A DNA stretch of 64,000 nucleotides from RGIG5299 sp045542315 (GTDB lineage Bacteria; Bacillota; Clostridia; Oscillospirales; RGIG5299), in the NCBI GenBank assembly GCA_045542315.1, contig JAZQKU010000043.1:1-64000 (forward strand). The letters are read 5' to 3'. Positions 31,631 through 39,131 of this stretch are shown piece after piece. The position numbers and the translations under genes are program-made. The notes below the pieces were generated by a model, which worked only from the letters and a program-made list of their open reading frames with translations, was not told the origin of the DNA and made no database searches. Numbering within the stretch: position 1 is the stretch's first letter; the number at the start of each line of letters is the position of its first letter.

Positions 31631-32518
31631 ATGTCAAAATCGTTATTCTATCAATTTAACTCTGCTTTGGACATGTGCTTTGTTTTGCATTTTGACAAGC
31701 ATAGCGACAAGCACAACCCACAAGCAGATAGCGACCACATAATAAAATCGTTGTCGGCAAAGAGCAACCTCAAAGACTTTGCTCACGACTTCGTCGCATT
31801 TATTAAAAACGAATATGGGGTCAAGCAAGTAAAGGAAATTACCCCCGATATGTGCCAATCGTATATAGAGCGAAAAGTAGATGAGGGTTGTTCTTTGAAA
31901 ACGATTAAGACCTACCAAAGCAATCTGCTCAAACTGTCAAAGTGTGCAAACAAAGCCTTCAACATTCGCACCGACTATGCGGTGTCGGTTGACGAAAGCA
32001 AGATTGAGAAAACCGAGACGATAAAGCAATACTCTTTCACCCGTGAGGAAATGCAAAAGATACTCGCAGCCCCTCGTCAATGCGAAAGTCTGTCGGCACT
32101 ACGGCTGGCATACGATTTGGGGCTTCGTGTCGGGTCTCTGTCCCGTTTAGAGGTTCGACACATAAACTTTCAAGATAATACCTTACTTGTCTACAAGGAC
32201 AAAGGGAATAGGTCCAGAGTGCTACAAATGAACGACGAGACCGCAAAGTTTCTCCGTCAGCAAATAAAGGGCAAAGACCCCCAAAGCAAGGTTTTCTCGG
32301 TGAAACCGTCAAGCATCAACACATATTTGCGGAGACGATGCACCGCCCTCAATCTCCGCGCCCCGAATGGCGAAATAAAGTCGGGGGTGCACTCAATCCG
32401 CAAGTTATGGGCAGAGGAGTTTGCCGAAAAAAACGGGGTCGCAAAAACGATGGTCGCACTCGGTCACGGGGAGCAAAGGAGCGATTTGGAGCAGACCTAC
32501 CTGCATAGCAAAAAATAA
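31631..32518 (+). CDS. Tyrosine recombinase (phage integrase family)
   Basis: The 295-residue protein has an N-terminal SAM-like core-binding domain (DFAHDFVAFIKNEYG...SYIERKVDEGCSLKTIKTYQSNLLKL, residues ~45-105) and a C-terminal catalytic domain. The catalytic set is complete: Arg in AYDLGLRVGSLSRLE, Lys in VYKDKGNRSRVLQM, His-x-x-Arg in GVHSIRKLWA, His in VALGHG and the Tyr nucleophile in EQTYLHSKK at the very end. The start follows AAAGGAG. The element thus encodes two unrelated recombinases. This one may resolve circle multimers or be a relic of another transfer. Confidence 0.92.
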   Translation: MSKSLFYQFNSALDMCFVLHFDKHSDKHNPQADSDHIIKSLSAKSNLKDFAHDFVAFIKNEYGVKQVKEITPDMCQSYIERKVDEGCSLKTIKTYQSNLLKLSKCANKAFNIRTDYAVSVDESKIEKTETIKQYSFTREEMQKILAAPRQCESLSALRLAYDLGLRVGSLSRLEVRHINFQDNTLLVYKDKGNRSRVLQMNDETAKFLRQQIKGKDPQSKVFSVKPSSINTYLRRRCTALNLRAPNGEIKSGVHSIRKLWAEEFAEKNGVAKTMVALGHGEQRSDLEQTYLHSKK

Positions 32519-32882
32519 TTTTAAAATTTTTTGAAAAAGGGGTCAAAAATACTTGCAATTTAATTTTTTATAAGTTATATAGTTATATATACTTAACTTT
32601 TAGGTATTATAGGTATATAACTTTTTTAGGTTATATAGATATTAACTTACATAAGTTAGTAGGTAAAACACTTACTTATAAGGTTTATAGTTAAATCGCT
32701 TACATAAAGGTACATAGGCAGATTACTTTGAAAAGGTTTTAGTTATAACCCTTATTAAAGGTGTTTGTGTAGATATATAACTTAAATGGGTTGAGAAGTT
32801 AGATACTTTACAACGGATAATGAATATACTCCTTTTGATTAGAAAAGTTTAAGTAAATAAACAAAAAGGAGTGTAAGTTTCA
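32519..32882 (+). repeat. AT-rich region with irregular AGGTA / GTTATATA repeats
   Basis: About 360 bp without a gene. From 32560 to 32780 the motifs AGGTA and (A/G)GTTATATA recur irregularly every 10-20 bp (AGGTA at 32602, 32611, 32661, 32708), together with many TTA-ACTT blocks. TTTAGGTATT at 32599-32608 is identical to the predicted circle junction (TTTA-GGTA-TT). The repeats are too irregular for a CRISPR. They could be binding sites for the recombinase or iterons of an origin. A ribosome site AAAAGGAG at 32864-32871 serves the next gene. Confidence 0.5.
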
Positions 32883-33233
32883 ATGCTTTCACAAAAACTA
32901 AACAATCTTTATGAAAATTATTTTTTAGGTGGTTACATTTCAAACTTGATTGATAACCCCAACAAACCCTATCTTTCTATCGCCATGAAGTCATATGACA
33001 AGGACAAGAGCAAAACTGTCTTTATTATGATTTTCAAAATGTCGGGGTATGGCGATAGCAAATACCCGAACCCGACGGCACAAATCGTCAAAGATGCCTT
33101 TGAGAAACATATCCCCATTTCCTGTGTCTATTACGATGACGGCAAAGGCGGAAACAAAATGTCCTGCTGCTATGCGAACTTCTCGGCAGATAAATATGCC
33201 GAAGTTCCCGTTGCCGACGAAATGCCGTTTTAA
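32883..33233 (+). CDS. Small protein with SSB-like acidic C-terminal tip
   Basis: The 116-residue protein contains YLSIAMKSYDKDKSKTVFIMIFKM and ISCVYYDDGKGGNKMSCCYANF, compatible with a small beta-barrel, and ends PVADEMPF. This ending resembles the acidic D-x-x-P-F tip by which single-stranded DNA-binding proteins recruit repair and replication enzymes. I recognise no family. A role as an element-encoded single-strand DNA-binding protein is a hypothesis from the tail and the mobile-element context. Confidence 0.7.
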   Translation: MLSQKLNNLYENYFLGGYISNLIDNPNKPYLSIAMKSYDKDKSKTVFIMIFKMSGYGDSKYPNPTAQIVKDAFEKHIPISCVYYDDGKGGNKMSCCYANFSADKYAEVPVADEMPF

Positions 33234-33246
33234 CGGGGGTATGGAT

Positions 33247-33561
33247 ATGAATAAAAACAGATTTGACTTTGCCATATTAAACTGCCGTGAAATCGGCACT
33301 CATTTTGAAGGCAATCGCTATTGTTTTACTAGGCTTCCCGAATTAGAAATAGTTTCGTTTGCCAACTTCAAGTACGAAGACTACAAGCAAATAAACCAAG
33401 CATTAGAGGACGATACCTATACACATATATTTTATTCCATTGATGACGATAGGTTGCATACAGATAAGTATGACGAATACCGAGACAGAACATATCCCGT
33501 ATATTATATTGATAGAGACCACTTTGATAAATATTGGAAACCCCAAATATTAGAAGGCTAA
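33247..33561 (+). CDS. Small acidic protein of unknown function, last gene of the element
   Basis: The 104-residue protein is rich in Asp, Tyr and aromatic residues (DDDRLHTDKYDEYRDRTYPVYYIDRDHFDKYW) and has no recognisable domain. The ATG at 33247 lies seven bases after GGGGG; an ATG six bases upstream is too close to that site. It is 13 bases downstream of the SSB-tailed gene and is followed by the element's last terminator, so the two form an operon. Confidence 0.7.
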   Translation: MNKNRFDFAILNCREIGTHFEGNRYCFTRLPELEIVSFANFKYEDYKQINQALEDDTYTHIFYSIDDDRLHTDKYDEYRDRTYPVYYIDRDHFDKYWKPQILEG

Positions 33562-33572
33562 CCAAAGAAAGA

Positions 33573-33600
33573 CTGTGCATTGTTGCACAGCCTTTTATTA
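33573..33600 (+). terminator. Terminator at the right end of the element
   Basis: CTGTGCA (33573-33579) pairs with TGCACAG (33584-33590), followed by CCTTTTATTATTTT. It would stop element transcripts before they enter the cotJC 3' part. Confidence 0.8.
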
Positions 33601-33621
33601 TTTTACTATATGCACAATAAA

Positions 33622-33645
33622 AATCTTATTTAGGTACCGAGGAGC
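33622..33645 (+). other. attR, right recombination junction
   Basis: Element sequence ATCTTATTTA meets host sequence CCGAGGAGCTC at GGTA (33633-33636). The host side continues the cotJC frame with ACC GAG GAG. Confidence 0.8.
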
Positions 33646-34055
33646 TCGGACATATTGAGATGGTAAGCAGCATCGTTTATCAGCTCACCCGCGGGCTTAC
33701 TCCCGAGGAGATCAAGAAAAGCGGCTTTGACGCCTATTTTATAGAGCATACCACGGGAATTTACCCGGTGGCGGCTTCGGGCGAGCCGTTTAACGCAGTG
33801 GGATTCCAATCAACCGGTGACATTATCGCCGACCTCCACGAGGATATGGCGGCGGAGCAGAAGGCGCGAAAGAGCTACGATAACCTTATTACCCTTATCG
33901 ACGATCCCGACGTGCTTGACCCCCTCAAATATCTTCGCGAGCGCGAGATAGTGCATTTCCAGCGCTTCGGCGAGGCGCTTCGGGTGGTCGAGGAGGGCTT
34001 GAACCCCAAAAATTTTTATTACACAAATCCCTCGTTCCCTACCAAGAGAATGTGA
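33633..34055 (+). CDS. cotJC: CotJC, 3' part of the interrupted gene (codons 62-201)
   Basis: Reading from GGT at 33633 gives G-TEELGHIEMVSSIVYQLTRGLTPEEIK and continues to REREIVHFQRFGEALRVVEEGLNPKNFYYTNPSFP, the canonical remainder of CotJC. It carries the manganese-ligand motifs EELGHIE and REIVHFQRFGE of the catalase-like four-helix fold. There is no start or ribosome site at its 5' end; an internal ATG at 33660 would lack the EELGH ligands. With codons 1-61 it gives a 201-residue protein, the usual length. A terminator follows at once, so cotJC was the last gene of the cotJABC operon. Confidence 0.93.
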   Translation, partial: GTEELGHIEMVSSIVYQLTRGLTPEEIKKSGFDAYFIEHTTGIYPVAASGEPFNAVGFQSTGDIIADLHEDMAAEQKARKSYDNLITLIDDPDVLDPLKYLREREIVHFQRFGEALRVVEEGLNPKNFYYTNPSFPTKRM

Positions 34056-34061
34056 AAAAGA

Positions 34062-34086
34062 AAACCCGCCCGTTACGGGCGGTTTT
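34062..34086. terminator. Bidirectional terminator between cotJC and the GT-C gene
   Basis: CCGCCCG (34066-34072) and CGGGCGG (34076-34082) form a tight hairpin with A-rich and T-rich sides, serving both convergent genes. Confidence 0.88.
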
Positions 34087-34090
34087 CGAT

Positions 34091-35785
34091 TTATATTGAC
34101 TTTAGAAAATCCCCGTAAACCCTCGTAAGCTCTCCCATGATAAGCGAGTTATCCTTAAGAAGCGGGATATACCACAAAAGGAAAAGGACAAAGAGCACCG
34201 CAACCGGCAAAAGACATTTGAGCGCCTTTATGGCGTGCGATCTCAGTGAGGGGATGTTAAGACGAAGATCGGCAAGCGAATAGAATGCAAAAACGCCGTA
34301 AACTATAGCAAACCACGGAAGCAGGTAGCGGCTTTCCATTTTTGTAAGACAGGAGACGGCACCCGAGAGCACTATTGCCAAAACGGGAACGAGGGTGAAA
34401 AAGTTGTGACGTGCGCGCTCGCGCTTTCCCTTGGTTTTGAAAAATTTGAAAACGGCGCTGGAAACGGTGACCACAAAGCAGGAAATCATAAAGATACTCA
34501 ATGCCGCGCGCTCGAAAAAGCCGGTAGTGAGGTCGGTAACGTAGCTTTCGCCGTAGGTCGCGACCATTCCGAGAAATGCGGAGTTAAGCCACGATTCGAT
34601 ATACCATTTCGGGTGACTGAGAACGGAGCTGAAATAGCTTTCGTAGTCAAAGCATTTTTCGTAGCCCTCGAAGGGGGAGTTGGGATATACGGCGGCGTAG
34701 ATCTCGTGGGTGTTGAAGTCACGTACCCAGAAATCGACCTTGAGCATTGTGGCAAGGCCGTGGGCGTTAAAAAGCACCAAGGGGTATTCGACCCCTTCGG
34801 CCGCAAGCGGATAGGTCTGGGTCTGCACCTGCCAATCGCTTTTGTTAAGATGCGCCCTGTTTATTATTACCTGCGGTATCATTATCAAAACGACGCCGAG
34901 GATAACGGCAGATATCTTGAGAGCCTTTCTTGCTCCGTTTAAAACTATTCTGAAAACGGGCTTCAGGCTACTTATTTTATCGGGTATTTTTTTGAAAAAT
35001 CCCCTCGTAATGCCGAAAAAGGAGTGGACCTCGCGGGTTGCAAATATCTTTAACGCCGTCATTGCTATCATTGCAAAAAGGAAGATGAGATAGATCTGGC
35101 GGAGATTATAGGCCGCCGCGGCGGAGAGGCCAACGAGAAAAGCCGATAAAAGACGGAAACGTCCGTCGTCCATCTTGAAATATGCGGTAAGCGATATAAA
35201 GATAAAGCAAAGGGCGGGAATATCGGTCAACGGGTGAGCAAAGTCGCCGCCGAAGAAGATCAAGAGAAGCAAGATAAATACTCCGAGAGAGAGGAAGGAA
35301 AACCTTTTCTTGAATGCTTTGCAAAAGACGTAGGGAGCAACGAAGGTAAAGATTACCGCCGAGAAAAGTGCGTAGCTGAAATAATAGGCGGAAACGGGGT
35401 CGATAAAGCCCAAAAAATCGGTTGCAAAGCGCACGAAAAGAAAGACTGTAAAGGAGGCGAGGTAGCCTCTTGCATAGGAGGTGTAGTGAGCAAAGGAAAA
35501 GACCTTATCGGTGTTTACAAACACCTTGGCGCTGTTCCAATATCCGTGTGCGTCGCCCGTAAACTGCGGGGGACGGTGGGCGTTCATCGTGGCGTAGATC
35601 GCGTAAAAGACCGCGAAAAAGAAAAGTATTTTAAGCAAAAGCTCAAAAATACCCTTGCCCGTCTCTCTTTCGGAAAGCGGACTTTCGGATCTGTCTTTGA
35701 ATAATCTCAAAGCAGCTGAAAACGGCTTGCCGACGGCTTCGAAAATACCGTCACGCAATTTTGAGAACGTCGCGGAAAAGAACAT
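34091..35785 (-). CDS. Polytopic membrane protein, putative GT-C glycosyltransferase
   Basis: The 564-residue protein has about twelve membrane segments. The first extracytoplasmic loop (about residues 68-95) has RPPQFTGDAHGYWNSAKVF, whose Asp-Ala-His-x-Tyr pattern resembles the catalytic loop of lipid-phosphate-sugar-dependent GT-C transferases (ArnT/PMT type). The later VQTQTYPLAAEGVEYP and GESYVTDLTTGF loops lie outside the membrane. The family assignment is by architecture and not certain. It lies 11 bases downstream of the SGNH hydrolase gene, so both may modify surface glycans. Confidence 0.55.
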   Translation of the reverse strand: MFFSATFSKLRDGIFEAVGKPFSAALRLFKDRSESPLSERETGKGIFELLLKILFFFAVFYAIYATMNAHRPPQFTGDAHGYWNSAKVFVNTDKVFSFAHYTSYARGYLASFTVFLFVRFATDFLGFIDPVSAYYFSYALFSAVIFTFVAPYVFCKAFKKRFSFLSLGVFILLLLIFFGGDFAHPLTDIPALCFIFISLTAYFKMDDGRFRLLSAFLVGLSAAAAYNLRQIYLIFLFAMIAMTALKIFATREVHSFFGITRGFFKKIPDKISSLKPVFRIVLNGARKALKISAVILGVVLIMIPQVIINRAHLNKSDWQVQTQTYPLAAEGVEYPLVLFNAHGLATMLKVDFWVRDFNTHEIYAAVYPNSPFEGYEKCFDYESYFSSVLSHPKWYIESWLNSAFLGMVATYGESYVTDLTTGFFERAALSIFMISCFVVTVSSAVFKFFKTKGKRERARHNFFTLVPVLAIVLSGAVSCLTKMESRYLLPWFAIVYGVFAFYSLADLRLNIPSLRSHAIKALKCLLPVAVLFVLFLLWYIPLLKDNSLIMGELTRVYGDFLKSI

Positions 35786-35796
35786 AATATCTCTCC

Positions 35797-36858
35797 TTAT
35801 TTTACTCCAAGCTCGTTAAGTGCCTTTAATACCTTTATTGCCATTCTTGAAAAGCCGAGATCGTTGGGGTGACAGCCGTCGGTGGTGCAGCCGTCCTTGA
35901 AGCGGCCGTCAAAGACGTGTTTGCCGTCAACGAAGGCAACCCTGTCGCCTCGCTCCTTGGCGATGCGGTAGGTTTCCATAATTATATTGCGGCGCTCGAA
36001 ATCGTCGGAATCGTCGCCGCGGTAGTCGGGCTTTGAAAGGATTACGATGGGAAGGTCGGGATTTTTCTCTCTTACGCGCTCGTAGCAGGCAAGATGGGTA
36101 TCTCTTAAAAAGTCTATGGTAGGACAGTTGTGATCGTAATCGTAAACGTATGCGGTGAGGTCAAGAGTGTTTATGTAGTCTGCCATAATTATCTCGCCCT
36201 GACAGCTTCCCGAAAAGCCGAGGTTTATCATGGGAGCGTCAAGCTCGCGGCAGACTATGGTGGGGTAAGCGGTGCCGGGGTGCGAGCAGCAGCCGCCCTG
36301 GGTTATGGAGGAGCCGTAGAAGCAGATGGGCTTCTCGTTTTTGAAGGGGGTGGGCGGCAAAAGCTTGCTTCCCTCTTTAACGCCGACCGATATCGAAAGC
36401 ACCTCGGCGTAGGTGGGCAGGTTTATGGTGATTTCCTTGAGGCCGGGCTTCAAATTTAGGGTGACCACGTTTTCCTTTTCGTTTTCCGAAGGAATAACGT
36501 TGCCGGCAAAACGCTTGTTTTTACCCTTGCCTATATAAACGTCCATTCCCGCAAGACCTATCATTGAAAAATGAGGATAGGGATAGATGCCCGAGAGAGT
36601 GGATTTCACCGCAAGGGTGTCGGAGTCGGTCATAAATCTTATCATACCGCCTGTCGAGCACACCTGCATATTTTTAACGCCCCAGAAAAGGTTGGGATCG
36701 TCCTGAAGCGCGGTGGGAAGTCTTCTGTAATTTCCGTTCTTTTCCTTGTTGGGAAGACCCGAAAAATCAAAAGGGGGCAAATTGGGGTCAAAATAAACTA
36801 TTCCGTTTTCGTTTGCTATAGGTGCGGCAAAATTCTTATCTACGTCTGTAAGCTTCAT
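35797..36858 (-). CDS. SGNH/GDSL hydrolase with N-terminal GxSYLR-type domain
   Basis: The 353-residue protein has an N-terminal beta-sandwich (about residues 20-170) and a C-terminal SGNH domain: ICFYGSSITQGGCCSHPGTAYP (nucleophile Ser block), INLGFSGSCQGE (Gly block), and TTDGCHPNDLGFSRMA (the Asp/His block). This two-domain arrangement matches the Lipase_GDSL_3 esterases that remove acetyl or other acyl groups from carbohydrates. No signal peptide is seen, so it is probably cytoplasmic and acts on imported sugars. It precedes the GT-C gene in the same operon. Confidence 0.88.
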   Translation of the reverse strand: MKLTDVDKNFAAPIANENGIVYFDPNLPPFDFSGLPNKEKNGNYRRLPTALQDDPNLFWGVKNMQVCSTGGMIRFMTDSDTLAVKSTLSGIYPYPHFSMIGLAGMDVYIGKGKNKRFAGNVIPSENEKENVVTLNLKPGLKEITINLPTYAEVLSISVGVKEGSKLLPPTPFKNEKPICFYGSSITQGGCCSHPGTAYPTIVCRELDAPMINLGFSGSCQGEIIMADYINTLDLTAYVYDYDHNCPTIDFLRDTHLACYERVREKNPDLPIVILSKPDYRGDDSDDFERRNIIMETYRIAKERGDRVAFVDGKHVFDGRFKDGCTTDGCHPNDLGFSRMAIKVLKALNELGVK

Positions 36859-36875
36859 TGCACTGTTTCCTCAAT

Positions 36876-37316
36876 TTATGCCTTTTCAAAGGTGAAAAGA
36901 TATGCGTTGTCATCGTCGCTCCACTCGATGGTGAGGGTATAGAGGTTTTCGCCGACGGCTACAACGTCAACGCCGCCCGCGTCGGTAACGGTTATCTTAA
37001 GGGTAAAGCTTCCGCTTGTTTTGGTAACGCTACCTTCGGAAACGGTCACGTCGGAGACGGTGGGCTGTGCCCAGGCGCCGTAGGTATCGACGGGAGCGCT
37101 TCCGAGCGTTTCCATCATAACCACGTTATTGGTCTTGACGGCGTTTGCAAAGGCTGCCGCCTTTTCTCTTATTTCGGTTGAAAGGTCGGTTTCGGGAACC
37201 GAAGAGGCGGGAACGCTTGATTCGGGAACAGAGGACTCTCCTCCGCCTGTGCTACCGCATGCGGCAAAGGAAAGGGTAAAGGACAAGGCTAAAAGCATTA
37301 AAACGATTTTTTTCAT
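36876..37316 (-). CDS. Small lipoprotein with Ser/Pro/Val linker
   Basis: The 146-residue protein has a lipoprotein signal ending LSFAAC (Cys at 20), a linker of ESSVPESSVPASSVPET repeats (residues ~26-44) and a C-terminal domain of about 100 residues (TEIREKAAAFANAVKTNN, then beta strands SGSFTLKITVTDAGG). I recognise no family. The linker style resembles that of the lipoprotein at 26.1 kb. It lies between the C_GCAxxG redox gene and the SGNH hydrolase gene, with small gaps (7 and 17 bp). Confidence 0.8.
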   Translation of the reverse strand: MKKIVLMLLALSFTLSFAACGSTGGGESSVPESSVPASSVPETDLSTEIREKAAAFANAVKTNNVVMMETLGSAPVDTYGAWAQPTVSDVTVSEGSVTKTSGSFTLKITVTDAGGVDVVAVGENLYTLTIEWSDDDNAYLFTFEKA

Positions 37317-37323
37317 TTTCCTT

Positions 37324-37779
37324 TCAGAGCGAGGCGCGCTCGTTAAGATATTCTTCGATTATGTCTGCGGCGCTTTTTACAAGCTCACCGCAGGGACGCT
37401 TTTTGTAATATTCGGGGCTTCTTGTCTCGGGATTTCCTCCGGGTGCGGCGTTGACGCCTTCAAGAAGCTCACGGCAGATTATAGAGCCGTTTTCCGCCTT
37501 GAATTTATCGGCGATCTCTCTTACCTTTGCGTAAAGAGCCATCTTTCCCTCACTGTCGGCGGGGTCGGTGTATTTTTCGGTAAGACCCAAAACCATAAAG
37601 CTTCCGCTTACCGCTCCGCAGACCTCTCTCATTCTGCCCATACCGCCGCCGAAGGGAGCGGCGAGCGCCGAGAGAGTCTCCTCGGGTATATCAAAAAGGT
37701 CGGCAAATGAGAGCGCCACCGCCTGCGAGCAGGTATAGCCGCTTTCAAAAAGTGCCTTTGCTTTTTCTCCTCTTGTCAT
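37324..37779 (-). CDS. C_GCAxxG_C_C family putative redox protein
   Basis: The 151-residue protein shows the family's cysteine pattern: SGYTCSQAVALSF, then PFGGGMGRMREVCGAVSGSFMVLGL, and SIICRELL near residue 110. Members are small proteins thought to bind a metal or redox centre; their substrates are unknown. I start it at the ATG at 37779, ten bases after AAAGGAG; an upstream TTG at 37803 would overlap the previous gene. It follows the DUF4364 gene, a pairing that is not informative by itself. Confidence 0.85.
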   Translation of the reverse strand: MTRGEKAKALFESGYTCSQAVALSFADLFDIPEETLSALAAPFGGGMGRMREVCGAVSGSFMVLGLTEKYTDPADSEGKMALYAKVREIADKFKAENGSIICRELLEGVNAAPGGNPETRSPEYYKKRPCGELVKSAADIIEEYLNERASL

Positions 37780-37786
37780 TTTGTCA

Positions 37787-38362
37787 TTACTCCTTTTCGT
37801 CAAACTTCTTCGAGCTTTCGGTGAGATAACCCATAAAGCTCATATAAACGCCCTCGGGGTCTGCTTTGAAAAGACGGCAAAGGGCTTTCGCCTGACCGAT
37901 GCTCGGCATATAGAGGGTGGTGTCAAATATTTTCATCGTTTCGTCGTTTAAGGAAAGCCTTACCATATATCCCATGGGGACCTCCTTTATTTCGGTTACG
38001 ACCGACTCCTTGCGGATTATGGCGGCAAGGGTGGCGGCGGCGGAAACGTCGGCCTTATCGCGGATAGACTTCGGAATGTGCCTCTCAAGCTGAGAAAGCG
38101 CCGAAAAGCCCTTTGCGGTGGGACTGTAGTAATTCTCGCCGTCGATATCGGTCCTGTCCATAAGGCCGTCTTTAACAAGCTCCTTTAAGCAGCCTGTCAT
38201 ATCGAAATAGTTGCATAGCTCCTCGTAACGGACGGTGTCGGTTATTTCGGTAAGGGTCATCGGACGGCGAACCGAAATAAAAATATAAAGCAGTAAGAGC
38301 TTTATCTGCTCGGGGTCGTTCAATGCTCCGAGATTAAGATCCTCATCAAAAAATTTTTTCAT
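37787..38362 (-). CDS. DUF4364 family protein (winged-helix type)
   Basis: The 191-residue protein begins KKFFDEDLNLGALNDPEQIKLLLLYIFISVRRPMTLTEITDTV and continues YFDMTGCLKELVKDGLM, which has the look of a winged helix (a helix-turn-helix followed by the Y-x-x-T wing). The combination is typical of DUF4364 (Clostridia-wide, predicted transcription regulators). It is divergent from the ECF S-component gene, with 118 bp between. Confidence 0.87.
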   Translation of the reverse strand: MKKFFDEDLNLGALNDPEQIKLLLLYIFISVRRPMTLTEITDTVRYEELCNYFDMTGCLKELVKDGLMDRTDIDGENYYSPTAKGFSALSQLERHIPKSIRDKADVSAAATLAAIIRKESVVTEIKEVPMGYMVRLSLNDETMKIFDTTLYMPSIGQAKALCRLFKADPEGVYMSFMGYLTESSKKFDEKE

Positions 38363-38480
38363 AACATTACCTCAACTTGTTGCAATTCCACGGAAAAAGT
38401 GGTAAAATAATAACTATATAATATAGTACATTATTTTTGAGTTTTTGTAAAGTAAATTTTTTAAAAAAGAGGAATGACTT

Positions 38481-39089
38481 ATGGCAAAAAGAAAAAACAA
38501 CTATGAAAAAATGGTAACTGTGGCTCTTCTTATGGCAATCGTTGCCGTTCTTCAGATAATTTGCACCTTTATAAAGTTCGGCCCCTTTTCGATAACGCTT
38601 GCGCTCACGCCCGTAGTGATCGGCGCGGCGCTTTACGGCTGGAAGGTCGGCGCAGGGCTTGGATTTGTCTTTTCCGCGGTTGTATTTATCAGCGGTATTG
38701 CAGGCTGGGACGGCGGCTTTATCAATATGATGCTTAACTACAACGCCGTTGCAACCGTTTTGGTATGCTTCGGAAAGGGCACTCTTGCGGGGCTTTTCGC
38801 AGGGCTCATCTACCGCCCTCTTACCAAGGTTAACGATACCGCCTCTGCGGTTATAACGGGCGCTTTGGCACCGATTGTCAACACGGGACTTTTTGCCGTA
38901 ACGATGCTCACCGTTTTCTGGGGCTTCCTTGCGGGAAACGCGCCTGCCGACGGTTCAATGTCGCCCGTGGCGATGCTTTTCCTTTCATGGATAGGAGTGA
39001 ATTTCCTCGTTGAGCTTGTAACGAATATCGTTTTAAGCTCCGTTACCGTGAGAGTCGCGAGAATTTTTGAAAAGAAAAAGTCAAAATAA
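38481..39089 (+). CDS. ECF transporter S component
   Basis: The 202-residue protein has six membrane segments and the S-component features: VALLMAIVAVLQIICTFIKFGPFSITLALTPVVIGAALYG near the N-terminus, with the short, gating loop 1 and the AxxxA-like packing of the first helix. It would bind a vitamin or another micronutrient and use the shared EcfAA'T energising module encoded elsewhere. The substrate cannot be read from the sequence, and no riboswitch is visible in the 118-bp leader. It ends with a strong terminator. Confidence 0.85.
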   Translation: MAKRKNNYEKMVTVALLMAIVAVLQIICTFIKFGPFSITLALTPVVIGAALYGWKVGAGLGFVFSAVVFISGIAGWDGGFINMMLNYNAVATVLVCFGKGTLAGLFAGLIYRPLTKVNDTASAVITGALAPIVNTGLFAVTMLTVFWGFLAGNAPADGSMSPVAMLFLSWIGVNFLVELVTNIVLSSVTVRVARIFEKKKSK

Positions 39090-39105
39090 TTTTACCGAAA
39101 ATTAA

Positions 39106-39131
39106 AAAACGGGGCGTTTTGCCCCGTTTTT
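39106..39131 (+). terminator. Terminator after the ECF S-component gene
   Basis: AACGGGGC and GCCCCGTT pair around GTTTT and are followed by TTTT. Confidence 0.92.

Larger units (their letters stand above)
28087..33632 (+). mobile_element. 5,546-bp skin-like intervening element inside cotJC
   Basis: Joining 28086 to 33633 restores a 201-codon cotJC: LTDV-G-TEELGHIEM. The two boundaries share only GGTA (28087-28090 and 33633-33636), as expected for a serine integrase core. The insert encodes, all rightward, a small protein, a large serine recombinase next to the left end, a nucleoside phosphorylase-like protein, a tyrosine recombinase, and two small proteins, with two stretches of non-coding DNA. 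Its base composition is visibly A/T-richer than cotJABC. Location in a mother-cell-only coat gene and a recombinase at the edge match the skin element of sigK and related sporulation-excised elements. Confidence 0.88.

Noticed and set aside
31524..31742. 72-codon frame overlapping the tyrosine recombinase start
   Set aside because: It is low-complexity (Thr/Ala/Asn), has no ribosome site and overlaps the well-supported recombinase start in another frame.
32519..32882. CRISPR array in the AT-rich repeat region
   Set aside because: Repeat units are short, irregular in spacing and sequence, and no spacers or cas genes are present.
33049..33561. Longer version of the last element gene starting at 33049
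   Set aside because: The extra 66 codons overlap the SSB-tailed gene in another frame, have no ribosome site and are composed like an out-of-frame shadow; the start at 33247 fits a GGGGG site.
36876..37316. Relationship between the two Ser/Pro-linker lipoproteins (26.1 and 36.9 kb) as paralogues
   Set aside because: Only the low-complexity linkers are alike; the folded parts share no visible similarity.
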